Below, piece by piece: positions 17,125 to 25,033 of a DNA stretch of 64,000 nucleotides. The stretch is from JABDBE01 sp049585795 (GTDB lineage: Bacteria; Acidobacteriota; Terriglobia; Terriglobales; Acidobacteriaceae). The DNA lies in assembly GCA_049585795.1 (NCBI GenBank), contig JBAVAQ010000021.1:1-64000 (forward strand), read 5' to 3'. Below the pieces are notes generated by a model that was not told the origin of the DNA, ran no database searches, and was given only the letters and a program-made list of their open reading frames with translations. The position numbers and the translations under genes were made by a program. Numbering within the stretch: the stretch's first letter is position 1; every line of letters starts with the position of its first letter.

Positions 17125-18090
17125 ATGGCCGCTAGCCCACAGCAATTGCAAGATCGGGAACCAGATATCACTTCCCAGTTGCACGCCATGCCCCACAGCC
17201 TTACTCTGGGGGCGGTGATTCTGCGCTTTTTACGCCTGCTGCGGCTTGCTTTTTGGCGCGCATTTCAGCACGACGCGTTCGCCACCGCGAAAGCGTCTGC
17301 CTACTCGTCGATTCTTACTTTTTTCCCTGCCCTGCTCGTGGTCGGATCGGTGCTGGCCAACTCCCGCAAAACCGCCGCCTACCTGCGCGAGATTACTTAC
17401 GCCCTCGACCGAATCCTGCCCGCCGGCAGCGGCACAGCTCTGTCTTTTCTGAAGGGCAGTTCTCCGCGTTCGGTCGGCCTCCTGATCACCGCCTCGCTGC
17501 TCACCCTCTGGACGGCCTCGGGCGTCATGATTTCCTGGATGGAAGGCTTTCGCCGTTGCTACGAGTTGCCGAAAATCTGGGGCCTGGTGAAAGAACGGAT
17601 GATCGCCTTCGCCCTGGTCATTCTTGCCGGAACTCCTCTGACCTTTGCAACCATCCTAGTAGCCTCGGGCAGCCGCATCGAACGCAACGTGCTCTTTCAC
17701 CTGAATCACGAGTTCGGGCTCTACATCCTGCTGATGTGGACCGCGATTCGCTGGCTCATCGCCACCCTCACCAGCATCGCCGTGATCGCGCTCATCTACC
17801 ACAACGCCGTGCCTCGCACCCAACCGTGGCACAGCGTTTTACCCGGCGCCACATTGGCTACGGTCCTGTGGTTCCTTTCCACCGCACTATTTGGATGGTA
17901 CTTACAGAACTACGCCGATTACAGCATCATTTACGGCTCTCTCGGCATAGCCATCGCCCTCCTGGTCTGGATGTACATGATCTCCCTTGTCATTCTGGTA
18001 GGAGCCGAGTTCAACGCCATGCTCTTTCCTCGGGCGTTCCTAGGCAAAGAACTAAAAGCCATGCCCACCCCGCAAACGGCGACCAAATAA
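17125..18090 (+). CDS. YihY/virulence factor BrkB family membrane protein
   Basis: A protein of 321 residues from ATG 17125 (ATG 17188 is an alternative). Six hydrophobic helices are visible, and the family signature is present: the N-terminal DAFATAKASAYSSILTFFPALLV, the central GVMISWMEGFRRCYE, and the C-terminal NYADYSIIYGSLGIAIALLVWMY segment followed by GAEFNA. Members are inner-membrane proteins often annotated as ribonuclease BN by mistake; their true role is unsettled. The ATG at 17074 lies inside the rpoC terminator and is unlikely to be used. No strong ribosome site is visible for either remaining start. Confidence 0.9.
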   Translation: MAASPQQLQDREPDITSQLHAMPHSLTLGAVILRFLRLLRLAFWRAFQHDAFATAKASAYSSILTFFPALLVVGSVLANSRKTAAYLREITYALDRILPAGSGTALSFLKGSSPRSVGLLITASLLTLWTASGVMISWMEGFRRCYELPKIWGLVKERMIAFALVILAGTPLTFATILVASGSRIERNVLFHLNHEFGLYILLMWTAIRWLIATLTSIAVIALIYHNAVPRTQPWHSVLPGATLATVLWFLSTALFGWYLQNYADYSIIYGSLGIAIALLVWMYMISLVILVGAEFNAMLFPRAFLGKELKAMPTPQTATK

Positions 18091-18638
18091 ACGACGCGGC
18101 GCCCTATAAATTCCCGCTGTTATCCTGAGGAAGCGCAGACCTTCGCAAAGCGAAGGCTTGCCGACGAAGGATCTCTGCACTCCGTTTGCAGCGCCAGGTT
18201 CAAGGTTTTGGGGAGGGCACGACCTCGGTCGTGCCGCAAGAGCCGGCGATTCGATTCAGGCCCCGCAGGGAACGAGATGCCAAGCGGGAGAAACGATGGG
18301 CTGCCTAACGCGCAATTGAAACCCCGCCCAAGCGAAGCTTGAACGGGGCACCCTCGGGAATAAAAATGAACGCGCTCGTCCGGGCCACCCGCCCCAGGAA
18401 GGCGTCTCGCGTCTGGAGAAGCGAAGTGACCTGCTGCTTTCCACCATCCGAGATTATGTGGAAGCTGAGGGAAATCATGGCACGTCCCAACTGTCCCCCC
18501 ATGTCCCAGGATCGTTCCTCTGAGAGGAACGAAAGTTCAGGCACCAATGACGATTTGAGTGCCATTCCCATAAAAAGCCTTGCAATTTATAATGCATTGT
18601 GGTCAATCTATCGACATGCGCAGTATCTTGCGGGTTGA
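18091..18638. other. repeat-rich gap without a convincing gene
   Basis: At least three interspersed palindromes lie here: an ATCCTGAGG-type element at 18122-18174 with inner arms CCTTCGC/GCGAAGG, a perfect GGCACGACC/GGTCGTGCC hairpin near 18217-18236, and CCCCGCCCAAGC/GCTTGAACGGGG near 18323-18348. Open frames from 18339 to 18638 on both strands have no recognisable features and are probably chance. Confidence 0.55.
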
Positions 18639-19142
18639 ATGAGAGCAATACGACCCCTTGGGTCATATCGAGACGTGACTGAGGCTTACGCCCCTGACAA
18701 CCCCCTGTCGGTCGTTTATCTCGGTATTCGGGAGGACAGTTTTAAACAGGTTTTACACCACAATCTTTTTACGCCTGTTGCTCAATACTACGGAATCGTG
18801 CAAGATGGCCTACTCGAAGCGATTCACTTATTTCGCGGTCTTAAACGCCCTTTGATGCATGGCGATGACAAGGAAGCTGACAAAAGCGTACTCGTATACA
18901 GTTGGCGACCCCAAGTGGATTGTATATGGTCGCCGAGCCGCTTCGACGGCAAAGTCATTTTAAGACCCGCTCCGCAGGGAGAAGTTTTCGTGGTGCTGGT
19001 ACGAGAGGAAAGACAAGCAGAGGAGTATCCCGGACACGGTTCAATTATGGGCTCGATTGAAAGGTGGAACTGGATTAAGGAAGACCCCCTCCTACCACAT
19101 GCCCCAATTGACTGGGAAGAACGTTACGGTGAAAAACTATGA
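18639..19142 (+). CDS. orphan hypothetical protein, first gene of two-gene operon
   Basis: A 167-residue soluble protein that I cannot assign. It has no signal peptide or membrane helix. It contains several aromatic and acidic blocks: VVYLGIREDSFKQVL, LVYSWRPQVDCIWSPSRFDG, and an acidic C terminus with WNWIKEDPLLPHAP. The middle part alternates strands and could be a small alpha/beta fold. Its stop codon overlaps the start of the next gene (ATGA at 19139-19142), so the two are translationally coupled. This pair, together with the following orphans, looks like accessory DNA acquired after the core operon. A toxin-like or immunity-like role is possible but not shown. Confidence 0.7.
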   Translation: MRAIRPLGSYRDVTEAYAPDNPLSVVYLGIREDSFKQVLHHNLFTPVAQYYGIVQDGLLEAIHLFRGLKRPLMHGDDKEADKSVLVYSWRPQVDCIWSPSRFDGKVILRPAPQGEVFVVLVREERQAEEYPGHGSIMGSIERWNWIKEDPLLPHAPIDWEERYGEKL

Positions 19143-19588
19143 AGTCGAACATGAGAACAGCAGACGGAATCCGTGCGCTGGTAAGAGAGACGTTTGCGGG
19201 CGCATCTGCCGGCTTTCGCCCATGTGCCTTCTTTGACGACCGTCTAGATTGCATCCGAGTCATCGCGAGAGATTGTAGCGTACTGGAAATTCGCCTCAAC
19301 CCTAACCTCACCGTTCTTCAGGACAACTATTACCCGCAATTTGGCGGAAAACAGTACGTCGGATTCACAGTGAAAGGAGCGCGTCATTTTTGTAACGAAC
19401 ACGGCCTGAGCATGGGCGCCCCGATTAACGTTAGCGATTTGTTGGACGCCATTCTCAAAGCGTTCCCTGACGTTGCCGTAGAGTTGTTCGTCAATGCCAT
19501 CGCCCGCCCACTTGTGCAGGAAGAAAATATCGAGAGGGTTGACGTATCAGGAGCCTCAGGCAATATTCCTGCCGCCTCGCTGGCATAG
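19139..19588 (+). CDS. orphan hypothetical protein, second gene of two-gene operon
   Basis: A 149-residue soluble protein without a recognised domain. The N terminus is helical (ADGIRALVRETFAGA), followed by strand-like CIRVIARDCSVLEIRL and LTVLQDNYYP, and a helical C-terminal half (VSDLLDAILKAFPDVAVELFVNAI). The start overlaps the upstream stop by four bases, so both proteins are probably made in fixed ratio and may act together. No catalytic motif or DNA-binding motif is evident. Confidence 0.7.
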   Translation: MKSNMRTADGIRALVRETFAGASAGFRPCAFFDDRLDCIRVIARDCSVLEIRLNPNLTVLQDNYYPQFGGKQYVGFTVKGARHFCNEHGLSMGAPINVSDLLDAILKAFPDVAVELFVNAIARPLVQEENIERVDVSGASGNIPAASLA

Positions 19589-19665
19589 CAAGTTAATCCA
19601 GTTCCGGGGCCGAGTCCACTTATGTCGGGCGGTCGGCCCACCACAGCGGTAGAACTGCCTTGGAA

Positions 19666-20640
19666 TTAGTGCGCATCCTGCTGGAAAAGCTTCTTTAGAT
19701 CGTCCAACCTTGCGAGGGGTTGAAGCTGCGCTACTCGGAGAACGGTCATCCATTTCACCTCAGTCCTTGGGAGATAAAGAACAAATTTCTGAATCTGGTC
19801 CGCCCTCTGCTCACAGTTAACGACAAGCACGGCGAACTGTTTTTCGTCAGATCCGAGCAACAGCGGGCAGGAATGGGGCACCGATTGCTCCGATCCCGAA
19901 AAGGAAACTACCGGAAATTCTCCCATCGTATCGGTCACCCCAACAAGGTAGGAATACGCCAACGTTAGAGAGAGCAGTTGCCCGCCGGCCCAGAAAGAAA
20001 ATGCGATTTTGTTGACTCGCCTCTTAACCCCTGTGTTAATCAGCCACCAACTGAGCCCGGCGAATAACGCCATTCCGGTACCAAAAAGGAGCATATAGCC
20101 GAACTCAGCATCTCGGTCTTCATCCAGCAGAATGTTGGTCCAAACCGTCCCTGCATCCGATATGTGTTTAAGAATGATCCCTTCGGACTGATTGATTAGC
20201 TTCAATACAGCAGAATTCATAAGACCTACGTCAGCGAACACGATGATAAATGCGATCCACGGGAGGAATCGATTTGCCCTGACCCAGCGGTTGTTGATCC
20301 ACCCGTGTAGCGCAGTTTTCCGGAGTCCCCACCTTCCCGTTAGATAGATAGAATAGGCGACAGAAAAGGCTACGACACTGACAAGGACGACGGAAAGCAG
20401 ACAGTTCATTCCCCTGTATGTATCTCTCTGATCGATAGTCGGACGAGATAACGAATACAGCGCGAGGGCGCTAGATCTACCTGACTCGCGAAACATTCCA
20501 GCGCACGTCGCAAGCGCGGTAAGTACGGCAGCTCCGGCGGACCACCCTAATGCGTTCAGACCTGAAAACAGTTTTGTTCCGGTCGATTCTGAAATGTCCA
20601 CCGTTCCGGCAGATGGTCCAGGCCCCTCCTGCTCACTCAT
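19666..20640 (-). CDS. orphan polytopic membrane protein
   Basis: A 324-residue protein with about five hydrophobic helices (roughly residues 33-50, 80-100, 125-145, 185-205 and 220-240), then a soluble C-terminal region of about 80 residues. That region has two cysteines (SCPLLLG and VNCEQ) and strands ending in LYLPRTEVKWMTVL. I recognise no family. It converges with the two-gene operon (78 bases between the ends). The C-terminal half could face the periplasm, where the cysteines might pair, but this is inference. The start codon choice is supported by the acidic N terminus MSEQEGPG with no obvious alternative. Confidence 0.7.
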   Translation of the reverse strand: MSEQEGPGPSAGTVDISESTGTKLFSGLNALGWSAGAAVLTALATCAGMFRESGRSSALALYSLSRPTIDQRDTYRGMNCLLSVVLVSVVAFSVAYSIYLTGRWGLRKTALHGWINNRWVRANRFLPWIAFIIVFADVGLMNSAVLKLINQSEGIILKHISDAGTVWTNILLDEDRDAEFGYMLLFGTGMALFAGLSWWLINTGVKRRVNKIAFSFWAGGQLLSLTLAYSYLVGVTDTMGEFPVVSFSGSEQSVPHSCPLLLGSDEKQFAVLVVNCEQRADQIQKFVLYLPRTEVKWMTVLRVAQLQPLARLDDLKKLFQQDAH

Positions 20641-20762
20641 TTTTCTTTGCGGCCCGTAGGTTCAAAATTGCTGGGCCTCCGGTCCGATTTTGGCTCGTCG
20701 CCAAGGCTTGCGACAAGTGTCGAAGGGAATACCATCGGGATGTAACCCACTTCGCTAGCGTG

Positions 20763-21155
20763 CTAAAGCGTCCAATTCTCAATCGCCAACCCGGAGACCC
20801 GCCCAAACTCGCGCGTGTTGTTCGTGACCAGCGTCAAGCCCAGGCTGCGCGCGTGAGCCGCGATGAACAGGTCGTTCGCCCCAATCATGGTTCCCAGCCT
20901 TCTCAGGTCCGCCCGTATGCCGGCATAGTGCAGAGATGCGTGGTCGGGAAAATCCAGAACCTCGATGTAATTCAGAAAGGCGTCCAGCGCCGCTTGATCC
21001 TGCCGCCGCCGGGGAGAAACCTCGACTCCGAAAAGCAGTTCCGACTCCGTGATTACCGAGATGCACACGTCGCTCACCGGCAGAGTGCCAAGGCGCTTGA
21101 GCACTGCATCATTCGAGCGCTTCACGATGTAGGAACAGGTGTCCGTATCCAGCAT
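20763..21155 (-). CDS. vapC: type II toxin VapC, PIN-domain ribonuclease
   Basis: A 130-residue PIN-domain endoribonuclease. The four acidic active-site positions are visible: the N-terminal LDTDTCSY (D3, D5), SELLFG (Glu near residue 39), GANDLFIAAHA (Asp near residue 94) and the last motif VTNNTREFGRV. VapC toxins cut tRNA or rRNA in the cytoplasm and are held inactive by VapB. The gene starts 11 bases after the vapB stop on the same strand, the usual antitoxin-first order. Length and motif spacing are normal, so the toxin looks intact. Confidence 0.93.
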   Translation of the reverse strand: MLDTDTCSYIVKRSNDAVLKRLGTLPVSDVCISVITESELLFGVEVSPRRRQDQAALDAFLNYIEVLDFPDHASLHYAGIRADLRRLGTMIGANDLFIAAHARSLGLTLVTNNTREFGRVSGLAIENWTL

Positions 21156-21166
21156 GTAGCGCGCAA

Positions 21167-21394
21167 TTACGGCTGACGTTCCTGCACCGGGAGATCCTCG
21201 ACATTATCCATGAACTTGGCGGACGCAACCGGGCCCTCAGAGAGGTAAGAAGTCCAATCAAACGGGCGCGGAGACAGCACCACCTCGCTTCCTTCTTTCC
21301 GGATAAACACCTCTTGCGTCTGGAATTGAAACTCCTTAGGCAAGCGCACGGCTTGACTACGGTTGTTCATGAAGATTTTTGCTTTGCGTTGCAT
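21167..21394 (-). CDS. vapB: antitoxin VapB (AbrB/SpoVT-fold)
   Basis: A 75-residue antitoxin. The N-terminal half carries the AbrB-like DNA-binding strand pattern KIFMNNRSQAVRLPKEFQF, typical of VapB/MazE-like swapped hairpins, and the C-terminal half (TSYLSEGPVASAKFMDNV) is the toxin-binding tail. The start at 21394 gives the usual length; the longer upstream frame would read through the operator palindrome. It is followed by vapC and preceded by a perfect palindrome at 21415-21440, so autorepression by the VapBC complex is likely. Confidence 0.92.
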   Translation of the reverse strand: MQRKAKIFMNNRSQAVRLPKEFQFQTQEVFIRKEGSEVVLSPRPFDWTSYLSEGPVASAKFMDNVEDLPVQERQP

Positions 21395-21414
21395 CTGGCC
21401 GCCAGACCTTCCCG

Positions 21415-21440
21415 ATGGCATATACGTATGTATATGCCAT
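21415..21440. promoter_or_regulatory. palindromic operator of vapBC
   Basis: Arms ATGGCATATAC (21415-21425) and GTATATGCCAT (21430-21440) are perfect over 11 bases with GTAT between them. The site lies 20 bases upstream of the vapB start codon, where the promoter should be. VapBC complexes bind such palindromes. A second hairpin with arms CCTTGCA/TGCAAGG (21497-21517) lies further upstream. Confidence 0.75.
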
Positions 21441-21662
21441 TCTATCAATATCGGTCGACCTGCGCAAGGCAACCCACTCGCGGCGGGTGGCCCGAACCTT
21501 GCATTTTTTTTGCAAGGGGCGTGTGCATGGATCGATCTGAGTGAAAAAATGGCTATCCTGGAAAATCTTGTCAATAGGCAAAACCCACGTGATCGGGCTT
21601 AACTCCTTGCATCCAATGGGAAAATAAAGTTAGCAAACATGTCATAGTTACCTATTTCGGAT

Positions 21663-21671
21663 TGATATAAT
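21663..21671 (+). promoter_or_regulatory. extended -10 promoter for candidate small RNA
   Basis: TGATATAAT matches the extended -10 consensus (TGnTATAAT) exactly, and no clear -35 box is present, as is common for this promoter type. Predicted start about seven bases downstream. Confidence 0.6.
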
Positions 21672-21677
21672 ACAAGT

Positions 21678-21850
21678 ACAGCCTTCTCATCTCCTCGATC
21701 CTCCTACTTGATCAAAGTGAAGTGCACCAGCCGGGTTGTTGACGGGTAGGGATTCCTCGCTATGCTCGGAATGATTCGGGCTCGGGATGGGTGAGATAGC
21801 CTTCAAAGTCTAAAAGAAAGAGACGCGGCCTTCACCGGGCGCGTTTTTTA
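21678..21850 (+). ncRNA. candidate structured small RNA, 6S-like in plan
   Basis: About 170 bases between an extended -10 promoter and an intrinsic terminator, with no good open frame. Pairings I can draw by eye: TCTCA near 21684 with TGAGA near 21792; AGCC near 21731 with GGCT near 21778; ATTCC near 21750 with GGAAT near 21765; a small GATC/GATC hairpin near 21700-21717. A long closing stem, an open centre and a capped distal hairpin resemble 6S RNA (ssrS), and the length fits. Sequence identity with known 6S RNA is not established by eye. It could also be the leader of the disrupted nuclease gene that follows. Confidence 0.35.
21823..21850 (+). terminator. intrinsic terminator after candidate small RNA
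   Basis: ACGCGGCC (21823-21830) and GGGCGCGT (21837-21844) pair with one G-G mismatch around a six-base loop, followed by six T. It lies 14 bases before the nuclease pseudogene start, so it separates the two. Confidence 0.7.
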
Positions 21851-21863
21851 TTGGGTTTCACCT

Positions 21864-22274
21864 ATGAATTCCAGGAAGATGATGAGCCATTGCAAACGTC
21901 GGGGCGAGTGGGCCGAGCTTCAGTTCATGGCAAAAGCGGCCAAACTAGGTCTCCGGATTTCCAAACCCTGGGGAGAATGTCGCTAGGACGTGGTGGTCGA
22001 ATCCGGCGGCCGCTTGATACGCATACAGGTCAAATCGACAATCTGCCGCAGACGGAAGGGCTACGTTTGCAGGGTCCGGCCCAGCGACACGGTCAGGCCG
22101 TATGAGCCAGGCGACTTTGATTTCCTGGCGATTTATGTCATTACGGAAGACGTTTGGTACATTATCCCGGCAAGACTCGTGGTGAACAAGAGATTGGGCA
22201 CAATATCTCTCCGTCCTTCCGGCCCGGGCTGCAAGTACGAAGCTTACAGAGAGGCGTGGGATCTGCTGCGTTGA
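21864..22274 (+). pseudogene. PD-(D/E)XK endonuclease (group I intron-associated type) with in-frame TAG
   Basis: A frame of 136 codons reads as one nuclease apart from TAG at 21984-21986 (codon 41). Before it: KRRGEWAELQFMAKAAKLG and ISKPWGECR; after it: DVVVESGGRLIRIQVKST and the rest of the domain to residue 136. In this family the Arg-Tyr-Asp of the active site is expected exactly here, so the stop replaces the Tyr codon, needing one base change (TAC or TAT to TAG). The catalytic Asp (next codon) and the QVK motif remain. A GTG at 21990 could only yield a C-terminal fragment. Such enzymes are found both within group I introns and as free-standing genes. The upstream neighbour is the candidate small RNA. 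Confidence 0.8.
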
Positions 22275-22420
22275 GCCGCGACCGCTGACAGCCACGACCT
22301 TTTGTGCGGAGGTCATTGCCTTCGAACTTCCCCCAGCCTCAGCCATCGCAGCTCTCTCCATATACAATAATCAGACCTACACAAATTCTGATTAGGACAA
22401 AATTGAGAAAAGGAAAGTCT

Positions 22421-23935
22421 TTGCCGAAGTCTACCGGTGGGGCCGTAGATCCATCGCCTGACGCTTCCGACATTCGTCGCGCAGATCGCCGGGCAAAGAT
22501 CATCTGCACGGTTGGTCCGGCGTGCAGTTCAGAGGCCATCTTGCGGGACATGATGCGACTGGGCATGGACGTGGCCCGGCTGAATTTCTCTCACGGGACG
22601 CATCAAGAGCACGCGCGCAACATTGAACGCCTGCGCCGCGTGGCGAAAGAGGAGAAGCGCACCATCTGCATTCTGCAGGACCTGCAGGGTCCTAAGATTC
22701 GCACCGGCCGCATGAAGGGCGGAGTGCCCGTAATCCTCGAGGCTGGGTCCCGCGTCACTATCACGCCGCGTGATATCGAGGGCACCCCGGCTTTGATTCC
22801 AACCACCTTTCAGGGGCTGGCGCGCGAAGTCACACCCGGCGCGCGCATTCTGCTGAATGACGGACTTATAGAGCTGCGCGTCATTCGGGCTCGCGACGAA
22901 GATGTGGAATGCGAAGTGATCAACGGCGGCCCCCTCGGCGAGCACAAGGGTATCAATCTGCCGGGCGTTGCGCTTTCCATTCCCGCGCTCACAGAAAAGG
23001 ATCGCGCCGACCTCGAGTTTGGGCTCAAGCACGGCGTCGACATGCTCGCGATCTCGTTCGTGCGCTCGGGAGCGGATGTGCGCGAAGTCCGAAAAATAAT
23101 CGCTGCCCACGGCAGCGATCTTCCCATCATCGCCAAACTGGAGAAACCTCAAGCCCTTGAACGGCTGGAAGAGATTTTTGAAGCGGCTGACGGAGTCATG
23201 GTGGCACGCGGCGATCTAGGTGTGGAAATGCCGCCGGAGAAAGTTCCGGTCATTCAGAAACATGTGATCCGAAGATCGGCTGAGTGGCGTAAGCCGGTGA
23301 TCACCGCGACCCAGATGCTGGAATCGATGGTGGAGAACCCACGTCCCACGCGGGCTGAAGCGAGTGACGTTGCCAATGCCATTTTCGACGGCTCCGATGC
23401 GGTGATGCTTTCGGCGGAAACCGCCAATGGGCTCTATCCCCGGGAAGCGGTCCAAATGATGGCACGCATTGTGGTCGAGGCGGAGGGAAATACGGGCGAC
23501 TTTACCCCTAAGCGGCGGCGGGAGAAGCATTCGATTACGGTTGCGCAAGCAATTTGTGAGTCCATTTCGCACGCCGCTGAAGACCTGCGCATGGGCGCGA
23601 TCGCCGTGTTTACCGAGACGGGGAACACGGCGCGCATGATTTCCAAGTATCGCCCCCAGACGGCAATATATGCTTTGAGCCATATGTTGCCGGTGTGCAA
23701 CCGGATGAATCTTTTTTGGGGCGTGAAACCAGTACACACGGTTCAGGCCCGCAGTGCCGAAGATATGGTCGCGACGGCGGAGCGGGAGCTGCTGCGGCAG
23801 GGTTTTATTAGGGTTGGAGATGTGCTTGGCGTGGTGGCTGGAACTCAGATGGCTTCCGGTTCGACCAATTTCATGCGGCTACATGTGGTCGAAGATGGGC
23901 GGGCGAGAGTACCCGTGGCCGCGCCCAAGAAGTGA
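22421..23935 (+). CDS. pyk: pyruvate kinase
   Basis: Pyruvate kinase converts phosphoenolpyruvate and ADP to pyruvate and ATP, the last step of glycolysis. Signature regions: AKIICTVGPACSS and ARLNFSHG (N-terminal barrel), LQDLQGPKIRTG, the active-site segment IIAKLEKPQALERLEEI followed by GVMVARGDLGVEMPPEKVP, TATQMLESMVENPRPTRAE, and a C-terminal allosteric domain with FTETGNTARMISKYRP. I choose TTG 22421 (504 residues) because AAAGGA lies six bases upstream; the frame is open to GTG 22304, but the extra residues have no similarity to the family. The gene appears to be monocistronic. Confidence 0.97.
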   Translation: MPKSTGGAVDPSPDASDIRRADRRAKIICTVGPACSSEAILRDMMRLGMDVARLNFSHGTHQEHARNIERLRRVAKEEKRTICILQDLQGPKIRTGRMKGGVPVILEAGSRVTITPRDIEGTPALIPTTFQGLAREVTPGARILLNDGLIELRVIRARDEDVECEVINGGPLGEHKGINLPGVALSIPALTEKDRADLEFGLKHGVDMLAISFVRSGADVREVRKIIAAHGSDLPIIAKLEKPQALERLEEIFEAADGVMVARGDLGVEMPPEKVPVIQKHVIRRSAEWRKPVITATQMLESMVENPRPTRAEASDVANAIFDGSDAVMLSAETANGLYPREAVQMMARIVVEAEGNTGDFTPKRRREKHSITVAQAICESISHAAEDLRMGAIAVFTETGNTARMISKYRPQTAIYALSHMLPVCNRMNLFWGVKPVHTVQARSAEDMVATAERELLRQGFIRVGDVLGVVAGTQMASGSTNFMRLHVVEDGRARVPVAAPKK

Positions 23936-24031
23936 TTGCCCTGCTGCGGAGCTTAGCTTCGCCGGACCACCCATTCGAGCTCCGCTCAGGGCAGGCTCGG
24001 GCGGCTGTCCTGACGTGAGACAATATTGTCG

Positions 24032-24331
24032 ATGTCCGCGGAAATACTTTCGATCGCCATCTTTCAACCTCTTCCGGGACACGAAGAAGCATCTCTCGCC
24101 ACCATGCGAGCCCTGATTGCTGCACTCGCGGCAGGTGGATACAGTCGCGACTTGCTCTATCGAGATGCGAAATCACACCACGAATACATCTTGTTACGAT
24201 ATTGGAAGTCGGAAGAGGCTCGCCGCGCCGCGCTGGAAGATCCCGAAGTATTGCGCTGCTGGGCGAAGCTTTCTCATGAGATCAGGACGCTGAAGATTTA
24301 CGAAACCCTTGAAGAGGCCGTAACGCCGTGA
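24032..24331 (+). CDS. ABM-fold (dimeric alpha/beta barrel) protein
   Basis: A 99-residue protein of the dimeric alpha-beta barrel type, like antibiotic biosynthesis monooxygenases: an N-terminal strand (EILSIAIFQPLPG), helix (EASLATMRALIAALAAGG), strand (SRDLLYRDAKSHHEYILLRYW), helix (SEEARRAALEDPEVLRCWAKL) and final strand (RTLKIYETL). Such proteins are small cytoplasmic oxygenases or stress proteins; no substrate can be deduced. ATG 24032 is chosen over TTG 24026. The next gene, an alpha/beta hydrolase, starts 30 bases downstream and is probably co-transcribed. Confidence 0.75.
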   Translation: MSAEILSIAIFQPLPGHEEASLATMRALIAALAAGGYSRDLLYRDAKSHHEYILLRYWKSEEARRAALEDPEVLRCWAKLSHEIRTLKIYETLEEAVTP

Positions 24332-24361
24332 AGGGTTGCATCTGCGATATTCTGCTCAACC

Positions 24362-25033
24362 ATGCCCCCAAAGTCTGAGCCCTTCGCTGATACATCGCCA
24401 GAACCGTCGGTTCGGGGATTTCTTCATCGGCCGGTGGCGCCCTCTGGAGAGGGTTTGGTGCTGACTCATGGCGCGGGATCTAATTCACGGGCTCCGCTGC
24501 TGGTGGCGCTGGCGGAAGCTTTCGCTGAGGTAGGTATGATCGTGCTGCGCTGTGATTTGCCCTATCGGCAGAGCCGGGCGTTCGGTCCGCCGCGGCCGGG
24601 CGACGCCGCCCGCGACCGGGAAGGTTTGAAGAATGCCGTTGTGGGTCTCCGCAAGCTGGTCGCTGGCCGCATGTTTCTCGGTGGGCATTCCTACGGAGGT
24701 CGCCAGTCGACGATGCTCTGTGCCGATCAGCCGGGGCTCGTGGAAGGTTTACTGCTGCTCTCGTATCCTTTGCATCCGCCGCGCAAGCCGGAACAGCTTC
24801 GCGTTCAGCATCTGCCAAAGTTGCATACGCCTGCGCTGTTTGTGCATGGGACGCGGGATCCTTTTGGATCGCCGGAGGAGATGGAGTCAGCGTTGAAACT
24901 GATTCCGGTGAAGACTCGGTTGGTGCGGATTGAAGGGGCGGGGCATGACCTCGGGTTTACGGGGAAAGCGAAGCGGGAGGAATTGCCGGCTATCGTGCTC
25001 GAGGAGTTTCGGAGATTCGTTGACGGGGATTAA
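24362..25033 (+). CDS. alpha/beta hydrolase (TEX30/KANL3-like)
   Basis: A 223-residue dienelactone-hydrolase-like alpha/beta hydrolase. The nucleophile elbow GHSYGG, the acid in HGTRDPFGS and the histidine in GAGHDLGF form the expected Ser-Asp-His triad; the oxyanion-hole motif is LTHGAGSNS near residue 35. It lacks a signal peptide, so it acts in the cytoplasm. The substrate is unknown. It follows the ABM protein on the same strand at short distance. Confidence 0.9.
   Translation: MPPKSEPFADTSPEPSVRGFLHRPVAPSGEGLVLTHGAGSNSRAPLLVALAEAFAEVGMIVLRCDLPYRQSRAFGPPRPGDAARDREGLKNAVVGLRKLVAGRMFLGGHSYGGRQSTMLCADQPGLVEGLLLLSYPLHPPRKPEQLRVQHLPKLHTPALFVHGTRDPFGSPEEMESALKLIPVKTRLVRIEGAGHDLGFTGKAKREELPAIVLEEFRRFVDGD

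Noticed and set aside
18305..18638. Frames on both strands in the gap before the orphan pair
   Set aside because: They overlap interspersed palindromes and each other, and show no signal peptide, motif or ribosome site.
21864..22274. Active group I intron around the nuclease gene
   Set aside because: The nuclease stands free between a terminator and pyk; I see no split host gene or tRNA and no recognisable intron core.
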